64,000 bases of DNA from Thalassovita mediterranea (GCF_001458435.1 NZ_CYSF01000006.1:434001-498000), one strand, 5' to 3'. Shown: positions 54,357 to 63,470, numbered from the stretch's first letter. The notes: generated by a model not told the origin, from the sequence alone. Made by a program: numbers and translations.

Positions 54357-55054
54357 CGGCTACTGACCTCCGTTCGAGAGGCGAAGTGGATAGCCAGATT
54401 AACCCCAATGGCAATCGCGATCAGCACAAAACCCAGCCCCAGTGCCAGCGCAAAGTTCCCCTTGCCGGTTTCCAATGCAATCGCCGTGGTCAAAACGCGG
54501 GTGGCCTGATCAATGTTGCCACCAACAATCATGATCGCGCCAACCTCGCCAATACCACGGCCAAATCCCGCAAGGGCGGCGGTCAACAGCGCGCGTCGTG
54601 CATCCCACAAAAGTGTCACGATACGCTGCCGTCTGGTGGTGTTGAGCGAAATCAGCAGATCATGATATTCCGCCCACAGCTCGCGCAGCGCCTGATGCGC
54701 GATGGAGGCGATAAGCGGCGTTAGGATGATGACCTGAGCGATGATCATAGCCGTCGGCGTGAATAACAGCCCCAAAACCCCCAGCGGCCCAGAGCGTGAC
54801 AGCAGTAGATAAACGATCAACCCAACGACAACAGGCGGCAGCCCCATCAGGGCGTTCAAGACGGCAATCACTCCACGCCGCGCGCGAAACCGATACACCG
54901 CCAACCAACCGCCGAGCGGCAAACCGATTGCCGCCGCAATCAGCGTCGCTGTCACCGTCACATAAAGCGACCGCGCCGAGATCTCTAGCAGATCCGCATC
55001 CAGCGTTATGATCAGAAGGACCGCCTGTACCAGCCCTTCCCAGATATCTGTCAT
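54350..55054 (-). CDS. tupB: Tungstate ABC transporter permease TupB
   Basis: A 234-residue permease with 5-6 membrane segments. The binding-protein-dependent transport motif is AALAGFGRGIGEVGAIMIVG (EAA-loop), with LMGLPPVVVGLIVYLLLSR and a C-terminal FALALGLGFVLIAIAIGVNL, typical of TupB. First gene of the tungstate operon; an inverted repeat lies 86 bp upstream. Confidence 0.92.
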   Translation of the reverse strand: MTDIWEGLVQAVLLIITLDADLLEISARSLYVTVTATLIAAAIGLPLGGWLAVYRFRARRGVIAVLNALMGLPPVVVGLIVYLLLSRSGPLGVLGLLFTPTAMIIAQVIILTPLIASIAHQALRELWAEYHDLLISLNTTRRQRIVTLLWDARRALLTAALAGFGRGIGEVGAIMIVGGNIDQATRVLTTAIALETGKGNFALALGLGFVLIAIAIGVNLAIHFASRTEVSSRW

Positions 55055-55139
55055 CTGCGCCCATCCACACCCGTCGGCCCCAAGGGCCTGACATCATTTG
55101 GGTTCAGTTTATGCCCTGAGGTCGCATGGCGCGAGGCGA

Positions 55140-55164
55140 GAAACGACAGATCATGCATCGTTTC
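55140..55164. promoter_or_regulatory. Inverted repeat upstream of tupB, candidate operator
   Basis: GAAACGA (55140-55146), 11-bp spacer, TCGTTTC (55158-55164), in the 165-bp gap before tupB. It might bind a Mo/W-responsive regulator, but it does not match the ModE box that I know. Confidence 0.35.
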
Positions 55165-55219
55165 GGTGCGCAGCGGATGCAGACACCATGTTCTGCCGCA
55201 CGCTACACTGATTTAACTG

Positions 55220-55906
55220 TCACCGCAGCCAGTTGGAATAATCACTCACCAGCAGGTGGGTGGGCGCAACGTCTTCTTCGATATTGGCAAACCGGCCAAT
55301 GGGTTCGCGGAAAACATTGTCGGTTTCGTCATCGTTCACTGTCGACACCTCGCCGATCAGCACATCACCGCCCTCACCCCAGAACGCGTGCCAGTCACCG
55401 GGCATCAGTGTCACGCTCTCCCCCGGGGCCAAGCGCAATTTTTCACCGGGGCCAAAGGTGCGTGCAACACCGTCACACATCACCTGCCCGCCGCGGTCTT
55501 CGGCGAACTGTCCCGCGTCATCAGATCCGTACAACTCCACCACCAACGTGGCGCCGCCGCGGTTGATGATGTCTTCTGCCTTGATCACATGCGTGTGCAT
55601 CGGCGACAGCTGATCTTGTCGTGAAATCAAAAGCTTCTCTGCGTAACACATGCCGCCGCCGCGCTGCAGATCCGCCAAACGCCCATTGCGCAGGGTGAAC
55701 AGAAACAAACCCATTTCATCAAATCGGCCAGCGCCGTAATCGGTAATGTCCCAGCCACAGCGTGCAGTGATCAGCGCCTGTGCCGCATCCCGACGCGCCT
55801 GAAACTCCTCTGGAGTCCAAAAAGCAAATGGTGGCAATTGAAAGCCATAGCTGCGGATCATCTCTGCCGCATCTGCCATGATCTGATTAATAGTCGAACG
55901 CTTCAT
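55220..55906 (-). CDS. D-lyxose isomerase-like cupin protein
   Basis: A 228-residue cupin of the D-lyxose ketol-isomerase family (DUF1498), which interconverts D-lyxose and D-xylulose with a divalent metal. Metal ligands are His104, His106 and Glu111 in MHTHVIKAEDIINRGG, with His173 in MPGDWHAFWGEGG. The N-terminus MKRSTINQIMADAAEMIRSY and FAFWTPEEFQARRDA fit the family. It stands alone, with no sugar genes adjacent. Substrate is inferred from family. Confidence 0.87.
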   Translation of the reverse strand: MKRSTINQIMADAAEMIRSYGFQLPPFAFWTPEEFQARRDAAQALITARCGWDITDYGAGRFDEMGLFLFTLRNGRLADLQRGGGMCYAEKLLISRQDQLSPMHTHVIKAEDIINRGGATLVVELYGSDDAGQFAEDRGGQVMCDGVARTFGPGEKLRLAPGESVTLMPGDWHAFWGEGGDVLIGEVSTVNDDETDNVFREPIGRFANIEEDVAPTHLLVSDYSNWLR

Positions 55907-56056
55907 CCGCTCCCCCTTACGTTAGCGCCACCATAGACATGCCGCAGCACAAGGCAAGCGCGGCAAACGCACACCGCGCGCGCAAAAAATGATCCAGCCG
56001 CGTTTAAGCAGCGTAATCAACTCAATTCGACCAGCTATGGATCGAAAGGATCGGAC

Positions 56057-56623
56057 ATGATGCAAAATGGCATTCTCACCCGTGCTTTGACACGATTTGG
56101 TATCCCCTTGATGTGCCTGGCCATTCTGTCGGCGGCCCCGCTTCGGGCACAAGACGCCGCTAGGCCTGTTCCCTCCGAAGTCGAAGCAAACCTTCCCAAA
56201 GCGGAACTGCGCGGCAGCGCGCAACTGCGGTGGCTGGGGTTTCGAATTTATGACGCACGCCTGTTTACCTCAAATGCCGCAGCATTTGATTGGTCATCCC
56301 CATTCGCGCTGGAACTGGACTACAAACGTGGATTTTCCCGCAAACAACTGGTCAGCGCCACCGGCAAAGAACTGACCAGATTAGAAGGTGACCAACCGGA
56401 CCAGCCCGAAATTCTGCAAAAGCTGAACACCTGTTTCAACACAGTCGTAGCCGGAGACCGCTTCGTCGCTCTTGGCGCGGCAAAGGACCGGGTGGACTTT
56501 TTGTTCAACGGAAAACGCACCTGCAAGCTGCAACACCCCGATATACGCCAGCGAGTGCTGTCGATCTGGCTGTCTGATCAGGCCCGCGATCCTAAACTAT
56601 CCCGCAAGTTGCGGGGGATGTAA
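56057..56623 (+). CDS. Chalcone isomerase-like periplasmic protein
   Basis: A 188-residue exported protein: signal peptide about 1-32 (ILSAAPLRAQDAA), then the chalcone-isomerase-like fold seen in LRGSAQLRWLGFRIYDARLF, FALELDYKRGFSRKQLVSAT and FLFNGKRTCKL. Bacterial members lack plant chalcone isomerase activity; some occur in gene sets for unusual membrane lipids. Two cysteines are present. Its stop overlaps the start of the MFS gene by 1 bp, so they form a pair. Confidence 0.85.
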   Translation: MMQNGILTRALTRFGIPLMCLAILSAAPLRAQDAARPVPSEVEANLPKAELRGSAQLRWLGFRIYDARLFTSNAAAFDWSSPFALELDYKRGFSRKQLVSATGKELTRLEGDQPDQPEILQKLNTCFNTVVAGDRFVALGAAKDRVDFLFNGKRTCKLQHPDIRQRVLSIWLSDQARDPKLSRKLRGM

Positions 56624-57981
56624 TGGCATTGTCCAAACGCCCATCTTCTGCGTCTGGGCTGTACCCACGTGTCGCGTTGTTTGCTGCCATTCTGGCCAGT
56701 GCAGGCTTGCCTCTCTACATTCACCTGCCAAGTTTTGCGACCGGCGAGCTGGGTTTGGATCTCGCGACATTGGGCGCAGTGTTGATCGCCATTCGGATGA
56801 TCGATCTGCTGCAGGACCCGGCTCTTGGGTGGGTGGTGGATCGCTACGCCACTCAGCGCGGGCGGCTGGCAACCATTGGAATGGCGGGATTGGCCTTGGG
56901 ATTTGCAATGCTGTTTGTCTGGCCCGCACCTGCCTGGTTGGCGGGGGGGCTGCTGACATGGTTGATTGCAGCACTTGTTTTGGTGTTCACCAGCTATTCG
57001 CTGCTGCAAATCCTATTCTATGGCCACGGCGTCACATTAGCAGATGGATCATCTGACAACCCCGCCAGCGGCAATGCCACGACGCGCCACCTCCGCCTGG
57101 CTGGTTGGCGCGAGGCAGGGTTGCTTGGCGGTATTCTGGTCGCAGCAACAGCCCCCCAAATTTTGATCCATCTTGGACGGACATCACCGTACCGCGATTT
57201 TGGTCTATTGCTGATTGTCCTGATCGCACTGGTCGCGGTGCTTACGCGCGGCCTATGGACCGGGCGCCCCCAAACGACCGACAAAGAAAGCGTTGAACGC
57301 CTACAATGGCGCAGCTTGCTGGCACCAACACCTCTGTGGTTGTTGCTTATCGGATTGATTAACGCATTGCCCGTCGCGCTGTCATCGACCCTGTTTGTGT
57401 TTTTCGTCGAAGAGCGTTTGCAACTGGCACAGTTCACTGGCCTGTTTCTAATCCTGTTTTTCTGCGCAGCAGGCCTTGCCGCGCCGATCTGGTCACGTGC
57501 AGCCCAGCGCTGGGGCGCGCGTAAGACATTACTGATAGCGATGGTGCTGGCCATTGTCAGCTTTGGCTGGGCAGCAATTCTGCCAGAAGGAGCGGCAATC
57601 GGGTTTGTTCTGATTTGCCTAGCATCCGGTGCTGCGATGGCAGCGGATATGGTGATCCTGCCCGCAACCTTTGCCAACGCCGTTTCACGCCTGTCCCTGC
57701 CCGAAGGTCTGGGCTTTGGTCTTTGGGCGTTTGCTGCAAAGCTGGCGCTGGCGCTAGCGGCAGCGGTTGCCCTTCCGGCACTCGCGCGTGCAGGGTTTGA
57801 CCCAGCCAGCGATCTGCCCAGCACCACCGCCGCGCTTGGGGCGCTGGCATTTGCCTATGCGGTGGTGCCCTGCTTTCTGAAGCTGCTGTCGATTGCCCTA
57901 TTGGTGCTGACGCCCCGCCACGTTCTCGACGCCACGCCGGACCGCACTGCTATTGGCGCTGCACCTCAAGGCGCGCCCTAA
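56623..57981 (+). CDS. MFS transporter, GPH/MelB-like
   Basis: A 452-residue 12-helix transporter of the MFS_2 (glycoside-pentoside-hexuronide:cation) type: IHLPSFATGELGLDLATLGA, the loop RMIDLLQDPALGWVVDRY, and IWSRAAQRWGARKTLL. Co-translated with the chalcone isomerase-like gene. In related bacteria such pairs sit in lipid-modification clusters, so lipid or glycolipid transport is possible (inference). The end overlaps the convergent kinase gene by 32 bp. Confidence 0.83.
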   Translation: MALSKRPSSASGLYPRVALFAAILASAGLPLYIHLPSFATGELGLDLATLGAVLIAIRMIDLLQDPALGWVVDRYATQRGRLATIGMAGLALGFAMLFVWPAPAWLAGGLLTWLIAALVLVFTSYSLLQILFYGHGVTLADGSSDNPASGNATTRHLRLAGWREAGLLGGILVAATAPQILIHLGRTSPYRDFGLLLIVLIALVAVLTRGLWTGRPQTTDKESVERLQWRSLLAPTPLWLLLIGLINALPVALSSTLFVFFVEERLQLAQFTGLFLILFFCAAGLAAPIWSRAAQRWGARKTLLIAMVLAIVSFGWAAILPEGAAIGFVLICLASGAAMAADMVILPATFANAVSRLSLPEGLGFGLWAFAAKLALALAAAVALPALARAGFDPASDLPSTTAALGALAFAYAVVPCFLKLLSIALLVLTPRHVLDATPDRTAIGAAPQGAP

Positions 57982-59398
57982 GTCCTGCGCGCCCTTGTTC
58001 GAACACCAACCTGCCACCGTGTTGTTCGGCGACGGTTGCCACGATGGTCAGGCCCAAACCGAACCCGTCTACTGACTGCGCATTCGGCCCGCGCTGGAAC
58101 GGGGCCAACATGCCTTCCAGATCCTCTGGGGCGAAACCGGAACCTTCATCTTCCACCGTGATAATTGCACGATCGGCCATGGCTTCCAGCTCAACGGTGG
58201 CGCGTCGCCCATACTTCAACGCATTGTCAATCAAGTTGGACAGCGCACGCTGCAAGGACACAGGGCGTGCAGTGACCAGAACGCGGCGTTCTTCGGGCGC
58301 AACTGCATGGCCGGGGCGCCCGGTAAACAACGACCGCCCACCTTCGATCATTTCGGGGCCACGGCGACTGAAACTGACGGAATCACCACAATCTTGATAG
58401 TCTTCGACCAAGGCCTCAATCAGAGCCGTTAAGGATATCTGCCGCGGTTCTTCGGTGCTCAGCTCACTGCGGGTGTAGGTCAGCACGCTTTCGATCATGC
58501 CGGTCATCTGGTCGATATCGCCTTCCAGTTTCTGGCGCAGTTCCGCATCGGAAATCAGCGCCGCACGCAGTCGCAGACGGGTCGCAGGCGTCCCCAAATC
58601 ATGGCTAACCCCGGACAACACGACAGCGCGTTTACTCAATTGAGCGCGCTCACTTTCCAGATAGTCGTTCACCGCCTCAACAATATCGCGCAGCTCTGTG
58701 GGGCCTTCAACGTCGTAGGATTCCGGCCCACCGAAACGGCGATGCGCACGTAGCGCCTGGCCGAACCGATCGAACCGCGCCGCGATCTCTGCCGCCTGAC
58801 CTAAGAGAATACCCAGCGCAACAGTCGCCAGAAACACCGCCCACAACCGACGATCAGTCGGCGCAGCATCGCACCCCCACAGTGCTGTGCCATCCACCCG
58901 TCGCCACAGGCCACCATCGAGTTGCGCCAACAGGATCGGGTCCGAACAGTAGGTCGCCAACAGCTGCGTCACCGCGCCCAATTTCTGTGGCGCCGATCGG
59001 TCAGCGCCCCCCGGCAATTCCGAAACCTGATAACGTAGCGAAGACGAAATAACCGCCAGATTAAGAACCGATCCCGATGTCACATCCCCCAATGACGAAT
59101 GGATCGAAAGGTTGGTGATGTGCGCAGGCTTACCCGGTGTTTGCAGCCGAGCAAACGCCCCTTGCCCAGCCAGAACAGCCTCCGCAGGGGAGAGGAATTG
59201 CAACGTCACTCCGGCCGGAGGACGGGCCTGACCGCGCAACGCCTCATAAAGAGCAACGCCGCCCGCCTGTGCCCGCAGCTGATGTTCGCGCCACGCTGCT
59301 GTGGACCCAATCCAAAGCCATGCAGCCAGTGCACCAGCACCAAAAGCCAACAACACCCATGCCGCGGCCAGACTGCGCAGGCGCCATTCCCCGCGCAT
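57950..59398 (-). CDS. Two-component sensor histidine kinase
   Basis: A 482-residue membrane kinase: TM1 about 9-31, periplasmic domain 32-184 with two Cys (TYCSDP and LWGCDAAP), TM2 about 184-201, HAMP linker, H box LSGVSHDLGTPATRLRLRA with His266, N box NLIDNALKYG, and G2 box GFGLGLTIVATVAEQHGG. It follows its response regulator, its start overlapping the regulator's stop by 1 bp. By position it senses a sugar or periplasmic partner for the ABC importer; GtrS-like role inferred. Confidence 0.92.
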   Translation of the reverse strand: MRGEWRLRSLAAAWVLLAFGAGALAAWLWIGSTAAWREHQLRAQAGGVALYEALRGQARPPAGVTLQFLSPAEAVLAGQGAFARLQTPGKPAHITNLSIHSSLGDVTSGSVLNLAVISSSLRYQVSELPGGADRSAPQKLGAVTQLLATYCSDPILLAQLDGGLWRRVDGTALWGCDAAPTDRRLWAVFLATVALGILLGQAAEIAARFDRFGQALRAHRRFGGPESYDVEGPTELRDIVEAVNDYLESERAQLSKRAVVLSGVSHDLGTPATRLRLRAALISDAELRQKLEGDIDQMTGMIESVLTYTRSELSTEEPRQISLTALIEALVEDYQDCGDSVSFSRRGPEMIEGGRSLFTGRPGHAVAPEERRVLVTARPVSLQRALSNLIDNALKYGRRATVELEAMADRAIITVEDEGSGFAPEDLEGMLAPFQRGPNAQSVDGFGLGLTIVATVAEQHGGRLVFEQGRAGLRARLEVQRQ

Positions 59399-60132
59399 CA
59401 GCTGTCACCTGTTTCAACATCAACGGAAAACACGTATCCCACACCACGTTCAGTGCGCAGCATCTGCGGATCCTTTGGGTTCTTCTCGATCTTGGATCTG
59501 AAGCGCCCCACCAATACATCAATTGCACGCCCCGCTGCCTCCGCTGCGGTGCCTTCTCCGGTGACGTCCAGCGCTGCGGCAATTTCGTCGCGGGTCAGGG
59601 GAATGTGAGGATTGGCCAAGAGCACCTTCAACAATCCGGTTTCGCGGCGTGACAGAGTTACCTGAAATCCCTCTGGCGATCGTACCTCGTCATGTTTGGC
59701 ATCATAGGTCCAGCCAGCGAAACGAAACATTCCGGTGGTCCGGCGATAGCTGAGCGACGCCGAGCGCTGCGCACGTTGCAACACGGCACGCACCCGGGCC
59801 AGCAGCAGCTGCGGATTGAATGGTTTCGCAACGTAGTCATCAGCCCCCACCGCATAGCCAGCCATGCGCTGATGATCCGCCGACAACGCAGATACCAATA
59901 TGATTGGCACATCCTGTTCATTACGCAGGCGCGCACAAATCTCGACACCGTTTTCATCGCCCAACATCACATCCAAAAGGATCAGATCGACCCGACCGCT
60001 TTCAAGCTGCGTGTTGATGTCGGCCTCACTCTGGGCGGGCAGTGCGATGAAACCGTTCTGCCGCATAAACTGTGTCAGCATGCTGCGGGTTTCCGCATCA
60101 TCATCAACCACCAGAAGCCGTGGAATCGCCAT
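59398..60132 (-). CDS. OmpR-family response regulator
   Basis: A 244-residue regulator from ATG 60132 (GAGGGAGAG upstream). Receiver domain about 5-118 with LLVVDDD, phosphorylated Asp54 in LILLDVMLGDENGVE and Lys103 in DDYVAKPFNPQ; winged-helix DNA-binding domain about 135-240 (VTLSRRETGLLKVLLANPHI, TERGVGYVF). A frame open to 60321 is spurious. Adjacent 10-bp-spaced GTAACA half-sites are its likely targets. Divergent from the sugar ABC operon, as gltR is from gts genes in Pseudomonas. Confidence 0.93.
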   Translation of the reverse strand: MAIPRLLVVDDDAETRSMLTQFMRQNGFIALPAQSEADINTQLESGRVDLILLDVMLGDENGVEICARLRNEQDVPIILVSALSADHQRMAGYAVGADDYVAKPFNPQLLLARVRAVLQRAQRSASLSYRRTTGMFRFAGWTYDAKHDEVRSPEGFQVTLSRRETGLLKVLLANPHIPLTRDEIAAALDVTGEGTAAEAAGRAIDVLVGRFRSKIEKNPKDPQMLRTERGVGYVFSVDVETGDS

Positions 60133-60204
60133 GTCTCTCTCCCTCATTGCATGAGGTCTGCGCACAAATGTGATCGCAAACATCATGCCTCCCGCATCGG
60201 GTTT

Positions 60205-60250
60205 GTAACACCATGCAACAAAATCAAGGCGCAGGTAACAACGTGTAACA
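60205..60250. promoter_or_regulatory. Four direct half-sites GTAACA, likely OmpR-family regulator binding region
   Basis: GTAACA at 60205, GCAACA at 60215, GTAACA at 60235 and GTAACA at 60245: two tandem pairs with 10-bp period, 30 bp apart and in helical phase. OmpR-type regulators bind as dimers on just such direct repeats. They lie 73-118 bp before the regulator ATG and 124-169 bp before the binding-protein ATG. Confidence 0.65.
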
Positions 60251-60373
60251 GAAGCCGCGCTTTTGTGACTTTTCAAGACATCAGAGCGCGCAAACAGCAT
60301 TGTCCGACTTAGGTAGTCCAATGCACAGATAGTGTAGCGTCATCCAACGGGTGACCACTATGGGAGGAAAGTT

Positions 60374-61618
60374 ATGAAAAAATCTGTATTCGTCACTGCC
60401 GCTGTGGCAGCATTCATCACCGCAGGTGCAGCCAAGGCCGGCCCCGAAGCAGAGGTTCTGCATTGGTGGACGTCTGGCGGCGAAGCAAAATCGGTCGCCG
60501 TTCTGCAGGGTGAATTTGCTGACAATGGCGGCACTTGGACCGACATGCCCGTTGCAGGCGGCGGCGGCGATGCTGCAATGACGGCACTGCGGGCACGTGT
60601 TCTGTCTGGCAATGCGCCAACTGCCGTTCAGCTGAAGGGTCCGGCCATTCAGGAATGGTACGAAGAAGGCGTTCTGGCCGACATCTCTGCTGTGGCCGAG
60701 GCCGAAGGTTGGGCCGATGTACTGCCTGCGTCGATCGCGGGCCACATGAAATGCGAAGGCAGCTGGTGCGCCGCGCCGGTTAACGTCCACCGTATTGACT
60801 GGATTTGGGCCAACGCCGATGTGCTGAAATCAAACGGCATCGACATGCCCACCACCTGGGCCGAATTTAACGCCGCCGCCGAAAAACTGCAGGCCGCAGG
60901 CATCATCCCGCTGGCCCACGGTGGTCAGGCTTGGCAGGACGCCACCATTTTTGAGGCAGTCGCCCTTGGTATCGGCGGCCCTGAGTTCTTCCAGAAAGCA
61001 TTTGTTGATCTGGACATGGACACGCTGAAGTCTGACACGATGGTCGAAATCTTTGACCAGATGCGCACCTTGCGCGGATATGTTGATGCCAATTTTGCCG
61101 GTCGTGACTGGAACCTGGCCACCGCAATGGTCATGAACGGCGAAGCGGCGTTCCAGATCATGGGTGACTGGGCGAAGGGTGAATTTCTGTCAGCCGGCAA
61201 AGTGCCCGGTCAGGACTTCCTCTGTGCATCGACCCCGGGCGAAGGCTTCCTCTACAACGTAGATAGCTTCGCGATGTTCAACGTAGACGGCGATGACAAG
61301 AAGGCCGGTCAGGATCTGTTGGCCAAACTGATCGTCGGCCAGAACTTTCAGAAGGTGTTCAACCTGAACAAAGGGTCGATCCCCGCCCGTGTTGACGTGG
61401 CGCTGGACGACTTCGACAGCTGCGCCCACACCTCGGCGAAAGACATGGCAATGAGCAGCGACAATGGTTCCCTGCTGCCCAGCTACGCCCACGGCATGGC
61501 CCTGCGTGGTGCCCAGTCCGGCGCGATCACCGATGTTGTGACTGCGCACTTCAACTCGGACATGTCCTCGGCAGAGGCGGTTGAGATGCTGGCAAACTCT
61601 GTCGCAAACTCGCTGTAA
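60374..61618 (+). CDS. gtsA: Glucose-type sugar ABC transporter binding protein (GtsA-like)
   Basis: A 414-residue CUT1-class periplasmic sugar binder. Signal peptide about 1-22 (FITAGAAKAGPE), then EVLHWWTSGGEAKSVAVLQG and DMPVAGGGGDAAMTALRARV, closely matching glucose/mannose binders (GtsA of Pseudomonas), with VNVHRIDWIWANADVL and MVMNGEAAFQIMGDWAKGE. Cys pairs GSWCAA and HMKCEG may form a disulfide. First gene of the operon; a hairpin separates it from the permeases. Glucose is the likely cargo, inferred from similarity. Confidence 0.87.
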   Translation: MKKSVFVTAAVAAFITAGAAKAGPEAEVLHWWTSGGEAKSVAVLQGEFADNGGTWTDMPVAGGGGDAAMTALRARVLSGNAPTAVQLKGPAIQEWYEEGVLADISAVAEAEGWADVLPASIAGHMKCEGSWCAAPVNVHRIDWIWANADVLKSNGIDMPTTWAEFNAAAEKLQAAGIIPLAHGGQAWQDATIFEAVALGIGGPEFFQKAFVDLDMDTLKSDTMVEIFDQMRTLRGYVDANFAGRDWNLATAMVMNGEAAFQIMGDWAKGEFLSAGKVPGQDFLCASTPGEGFLYNVDSFAMFNVDGDDKKAGQDLLAKLIVGQNFQKVFNLNKGSIPARVDVALDDFDSCAHTSAKDMAMSSDNGSLLPSYAHGMALRGAQSGAITDVVTAHFNSDMSSAEAVEMLANSVANSL

Positions 61619-61633
61619 ATTCCTCCCCCAGAT

Positions 61634-61661
61634 GCGTCCCGGCCTGATCAGGTCGGGGCGT
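61634..61661 (+). repeat. Intercistronic stem-loop between gtsA and gtsB
   Basis: A 28-base hairpin (GCGTCCCGGCCTGA with TCAGGTCGGGGCGT), nearly all paired apart from G-T pairs, in the 68-bp gap after the binding-protein stop, with no T run. Such structures after binding-protein genes stabilise the upstream message and lower downstream expression. Confidence 0.55.
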
Positions 61662-61686
61662 ATCACTGACATGAAAGGGCTTCGCC

Positions 61687-62559
61687 ATGACTGAATGGCT
61701 CGAACGCCACACGCCCAAGATGGTGCTTGCCCCATCTTTCGTGGCCATCCTCATCTTCGTATACGGCTTTATCTTCTGGACGGCGTGGGTGTCTTTCACC
61801 CGCTCGCGGCTACTGCCGAAGTATGAGCTGAAGGGCACCGTACAATACGAACGGCTGATGGCGTCGCCACGCTGGGATACCGCGATGGACAACCTGTTCA
61901 TCTTTGGCACGCTGTTTATCGTGATTTCGATGGTGCTGGGCCTGTTTCTGGCAATTCTGCTAGATCAGAAGATCCGCGCCGAAGGTGCATTGCGCACCAT
62001 CTACCTATACCCGATGGCGCTGTCGATGATCGTCACCGGGACCGCATGGAAATGGATCATGAACCCCGGTCTGGGGATCGAGGCCACCGTGCGCGGCTGG
62101 GGGTTTGAAAACTTTGCCTTTGATTGGGTGGTGAACCCTGATCGCGCCATTTACGCCGTGGTCATCGCAGCCGTCTGGCAGGCGTCCGGTTTTGTCATGG
62201 CGCTGTTTCTGGCTGGTTTGCGCGGCGTGGATGAAGAGATCATCAAAGCCGCACAGGTCGATGGTATCCCCACATGGCGGATCTATTCCGCGATCATCAT
62301 CCCGTCGATGGCACCGATTTTCCTGTCGGCTTTCATCGTGCTGGCTCACCTCGCGATCAAGAGCTTTGATCTGGTGATTGCCCTGACCGGCGGTGGCCCC
62401 GGCTACGCCACAGACCTGCCCGCCACCTACATGTACGCCATGGCGTTTTCGCGCGGCGACATTGGACAGGCAGCCAGTTCCGCAATGGTCATGATGGGCG
62501 TCGTTTTCGCCATCGTAGTGCCTTACCTTTACTCTGAATTGAGGGCGAAACATGACTGA
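61687..62559 (+). CDS. gtsB: Sugar ABC transporter permease (GtsB-like)
   Basis: A 290-residue MalF-type permease with six membrane segments and the EAA motif EEIIKAAQVDGIPTWRIYSA (about 185-204). SRLLPKYELKGTVQYERLM and GPGYATDLPATYMYAMAF are typical of CUT1 glucose permeases. It overlaps gtsC by 8 bp. Confidence 0.9.
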   Translation: MTEWLERHTPKMVLAPSFVAILIFVYGFIFWTAWVSFTRSRLLPKYELKGTVQYERLMASPRWDTAMDNLFIFGTLFIVISMVLGLFLAILLDQKIRAEGALRTIYLYPMALSMIVTGTAWKWIMNPGLGIEATVRGWGFENFAFDWVVNPDRAIYAVVIAAVWQASGFVMALFLAGLRGVDEEIIKAAQVDGIPTWRIYSAIIIPSMAPIFLSAFIVLAHLAIKSFDLVIALTGGGPGYATDLPATYMYAMAFSRGDIGQAASSAMVMMGVVFAIVVPYLYSELRAKHD

Positions 62560-63466
62560 TTTCACCCAACCCCATACTCAGGCCGGTGCGCCAAGCGCGG
62601 CCAAGGGCATCAACTGGACACATCTGGCCCTGCGCTGGCTGCTGTTCACCCTGCTGGGTCTGTTTGCACTGTTCTATCTGATGCCGCTGTTTGTGATGGT
62701 CACAACCTCACTCAAAAGCTTGGATGAAATCCGCACAGGTAGCCTGATTGCCCTACCGCGGGAGGTCACGTTTGACGCCTGGCGCACCGCTTGGTCCGGC
62801 ACCTGTACCGGCGTGCAATGCGAAGGTCTACGGCCCTACTTCTGGAACTCTGTTATCATGACGGTTCCGGCGGTGATCCTTGCGACAATGTTGGGCGCAA
62901 TGAACGGCTACGTCATTGCCCAGTGGCGCTTCAAAGGTGCGAACCTGATCTTTTCGCTGATGCTCTTTGGCTGTTTCATCCCCTTTCAGGTGGTGCTGCT
63001 GCCGATGGCACGGATGCTGGGGATCATGGGGCTGGCAGGGTCCATCCCCGGCCTGATCGTGGTGCATGTGATCTACGGGATCGGCTTTACCACGCTGTTC
63101 TTCCGCAACTACTACGTCACCATACCGGCTGAACTGACCAAGGCGGCCAAGGTAGATGGTGCTGGGTTCTTTCGCATCTTTTGGTCGATTTTCCTGCCGC
63201 TGTCGCTGCCCATCGTGGTTGTGACCGTGATCTGGCAGTTCACCAACATCTGGAATGACTTCCTCTTTGGGGTCAGCTTCAGCCAGGCAGGCACCCAGCC
63301 GGTGACCGTTGCCCTCAACAACATCGTCAACTCCACCACTGGGGTGAAGGAATACAACGTCGACATGGCCGCCGCCATCATCGCCGCCCTTCCGACACTG
63401 CTGGTCTATGTGGTGGCTGGCAAATACTTCATCCGCGGGCTGACCGCAGGATCGGTGAAAGGTTAA
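62552..63466 (+). CDS. gtsC: Sugar ABC transporter permease (GtsC-like)
   Basis: A 304-residue MalG-type permease with six membrane segments, the EAA loop [20 protein letters not shown] and [40 protein letters not shown] carries the two-Cys periplasmic loop common in glucose permeases. The ATPase gene follows by 4 bp. Confidence 0.9.
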   Translation: MTDFTQPHTQAGAPSAAKGINWTHLALRWLLFTLLGLFALFYLMPLFVMVTTSLKSLDEIRTGSLIALPREVTFDAWRTAWSGTCTGVQCEGLRPYFWNSVIMTVPAVILATMLGAMNGYVIAQWRFKGANLIFSLMLFGCFIPFQVVLLPMARMLGIMGLAGSIPGLIVVHVIYGIGFTTLFFRNYYVTIPAELTKAAKVDGAGFFRIFWSIFLPLSLPIVVVTVIWQFTNIWNDFLFGVSFSQAGTQPVTVALNNIVNSTTGVKEYNVDMAAAIIAALPTLLVYVVAGKYFIRGLTAGSVKG

Positions 63467-63470
63467 TCTC

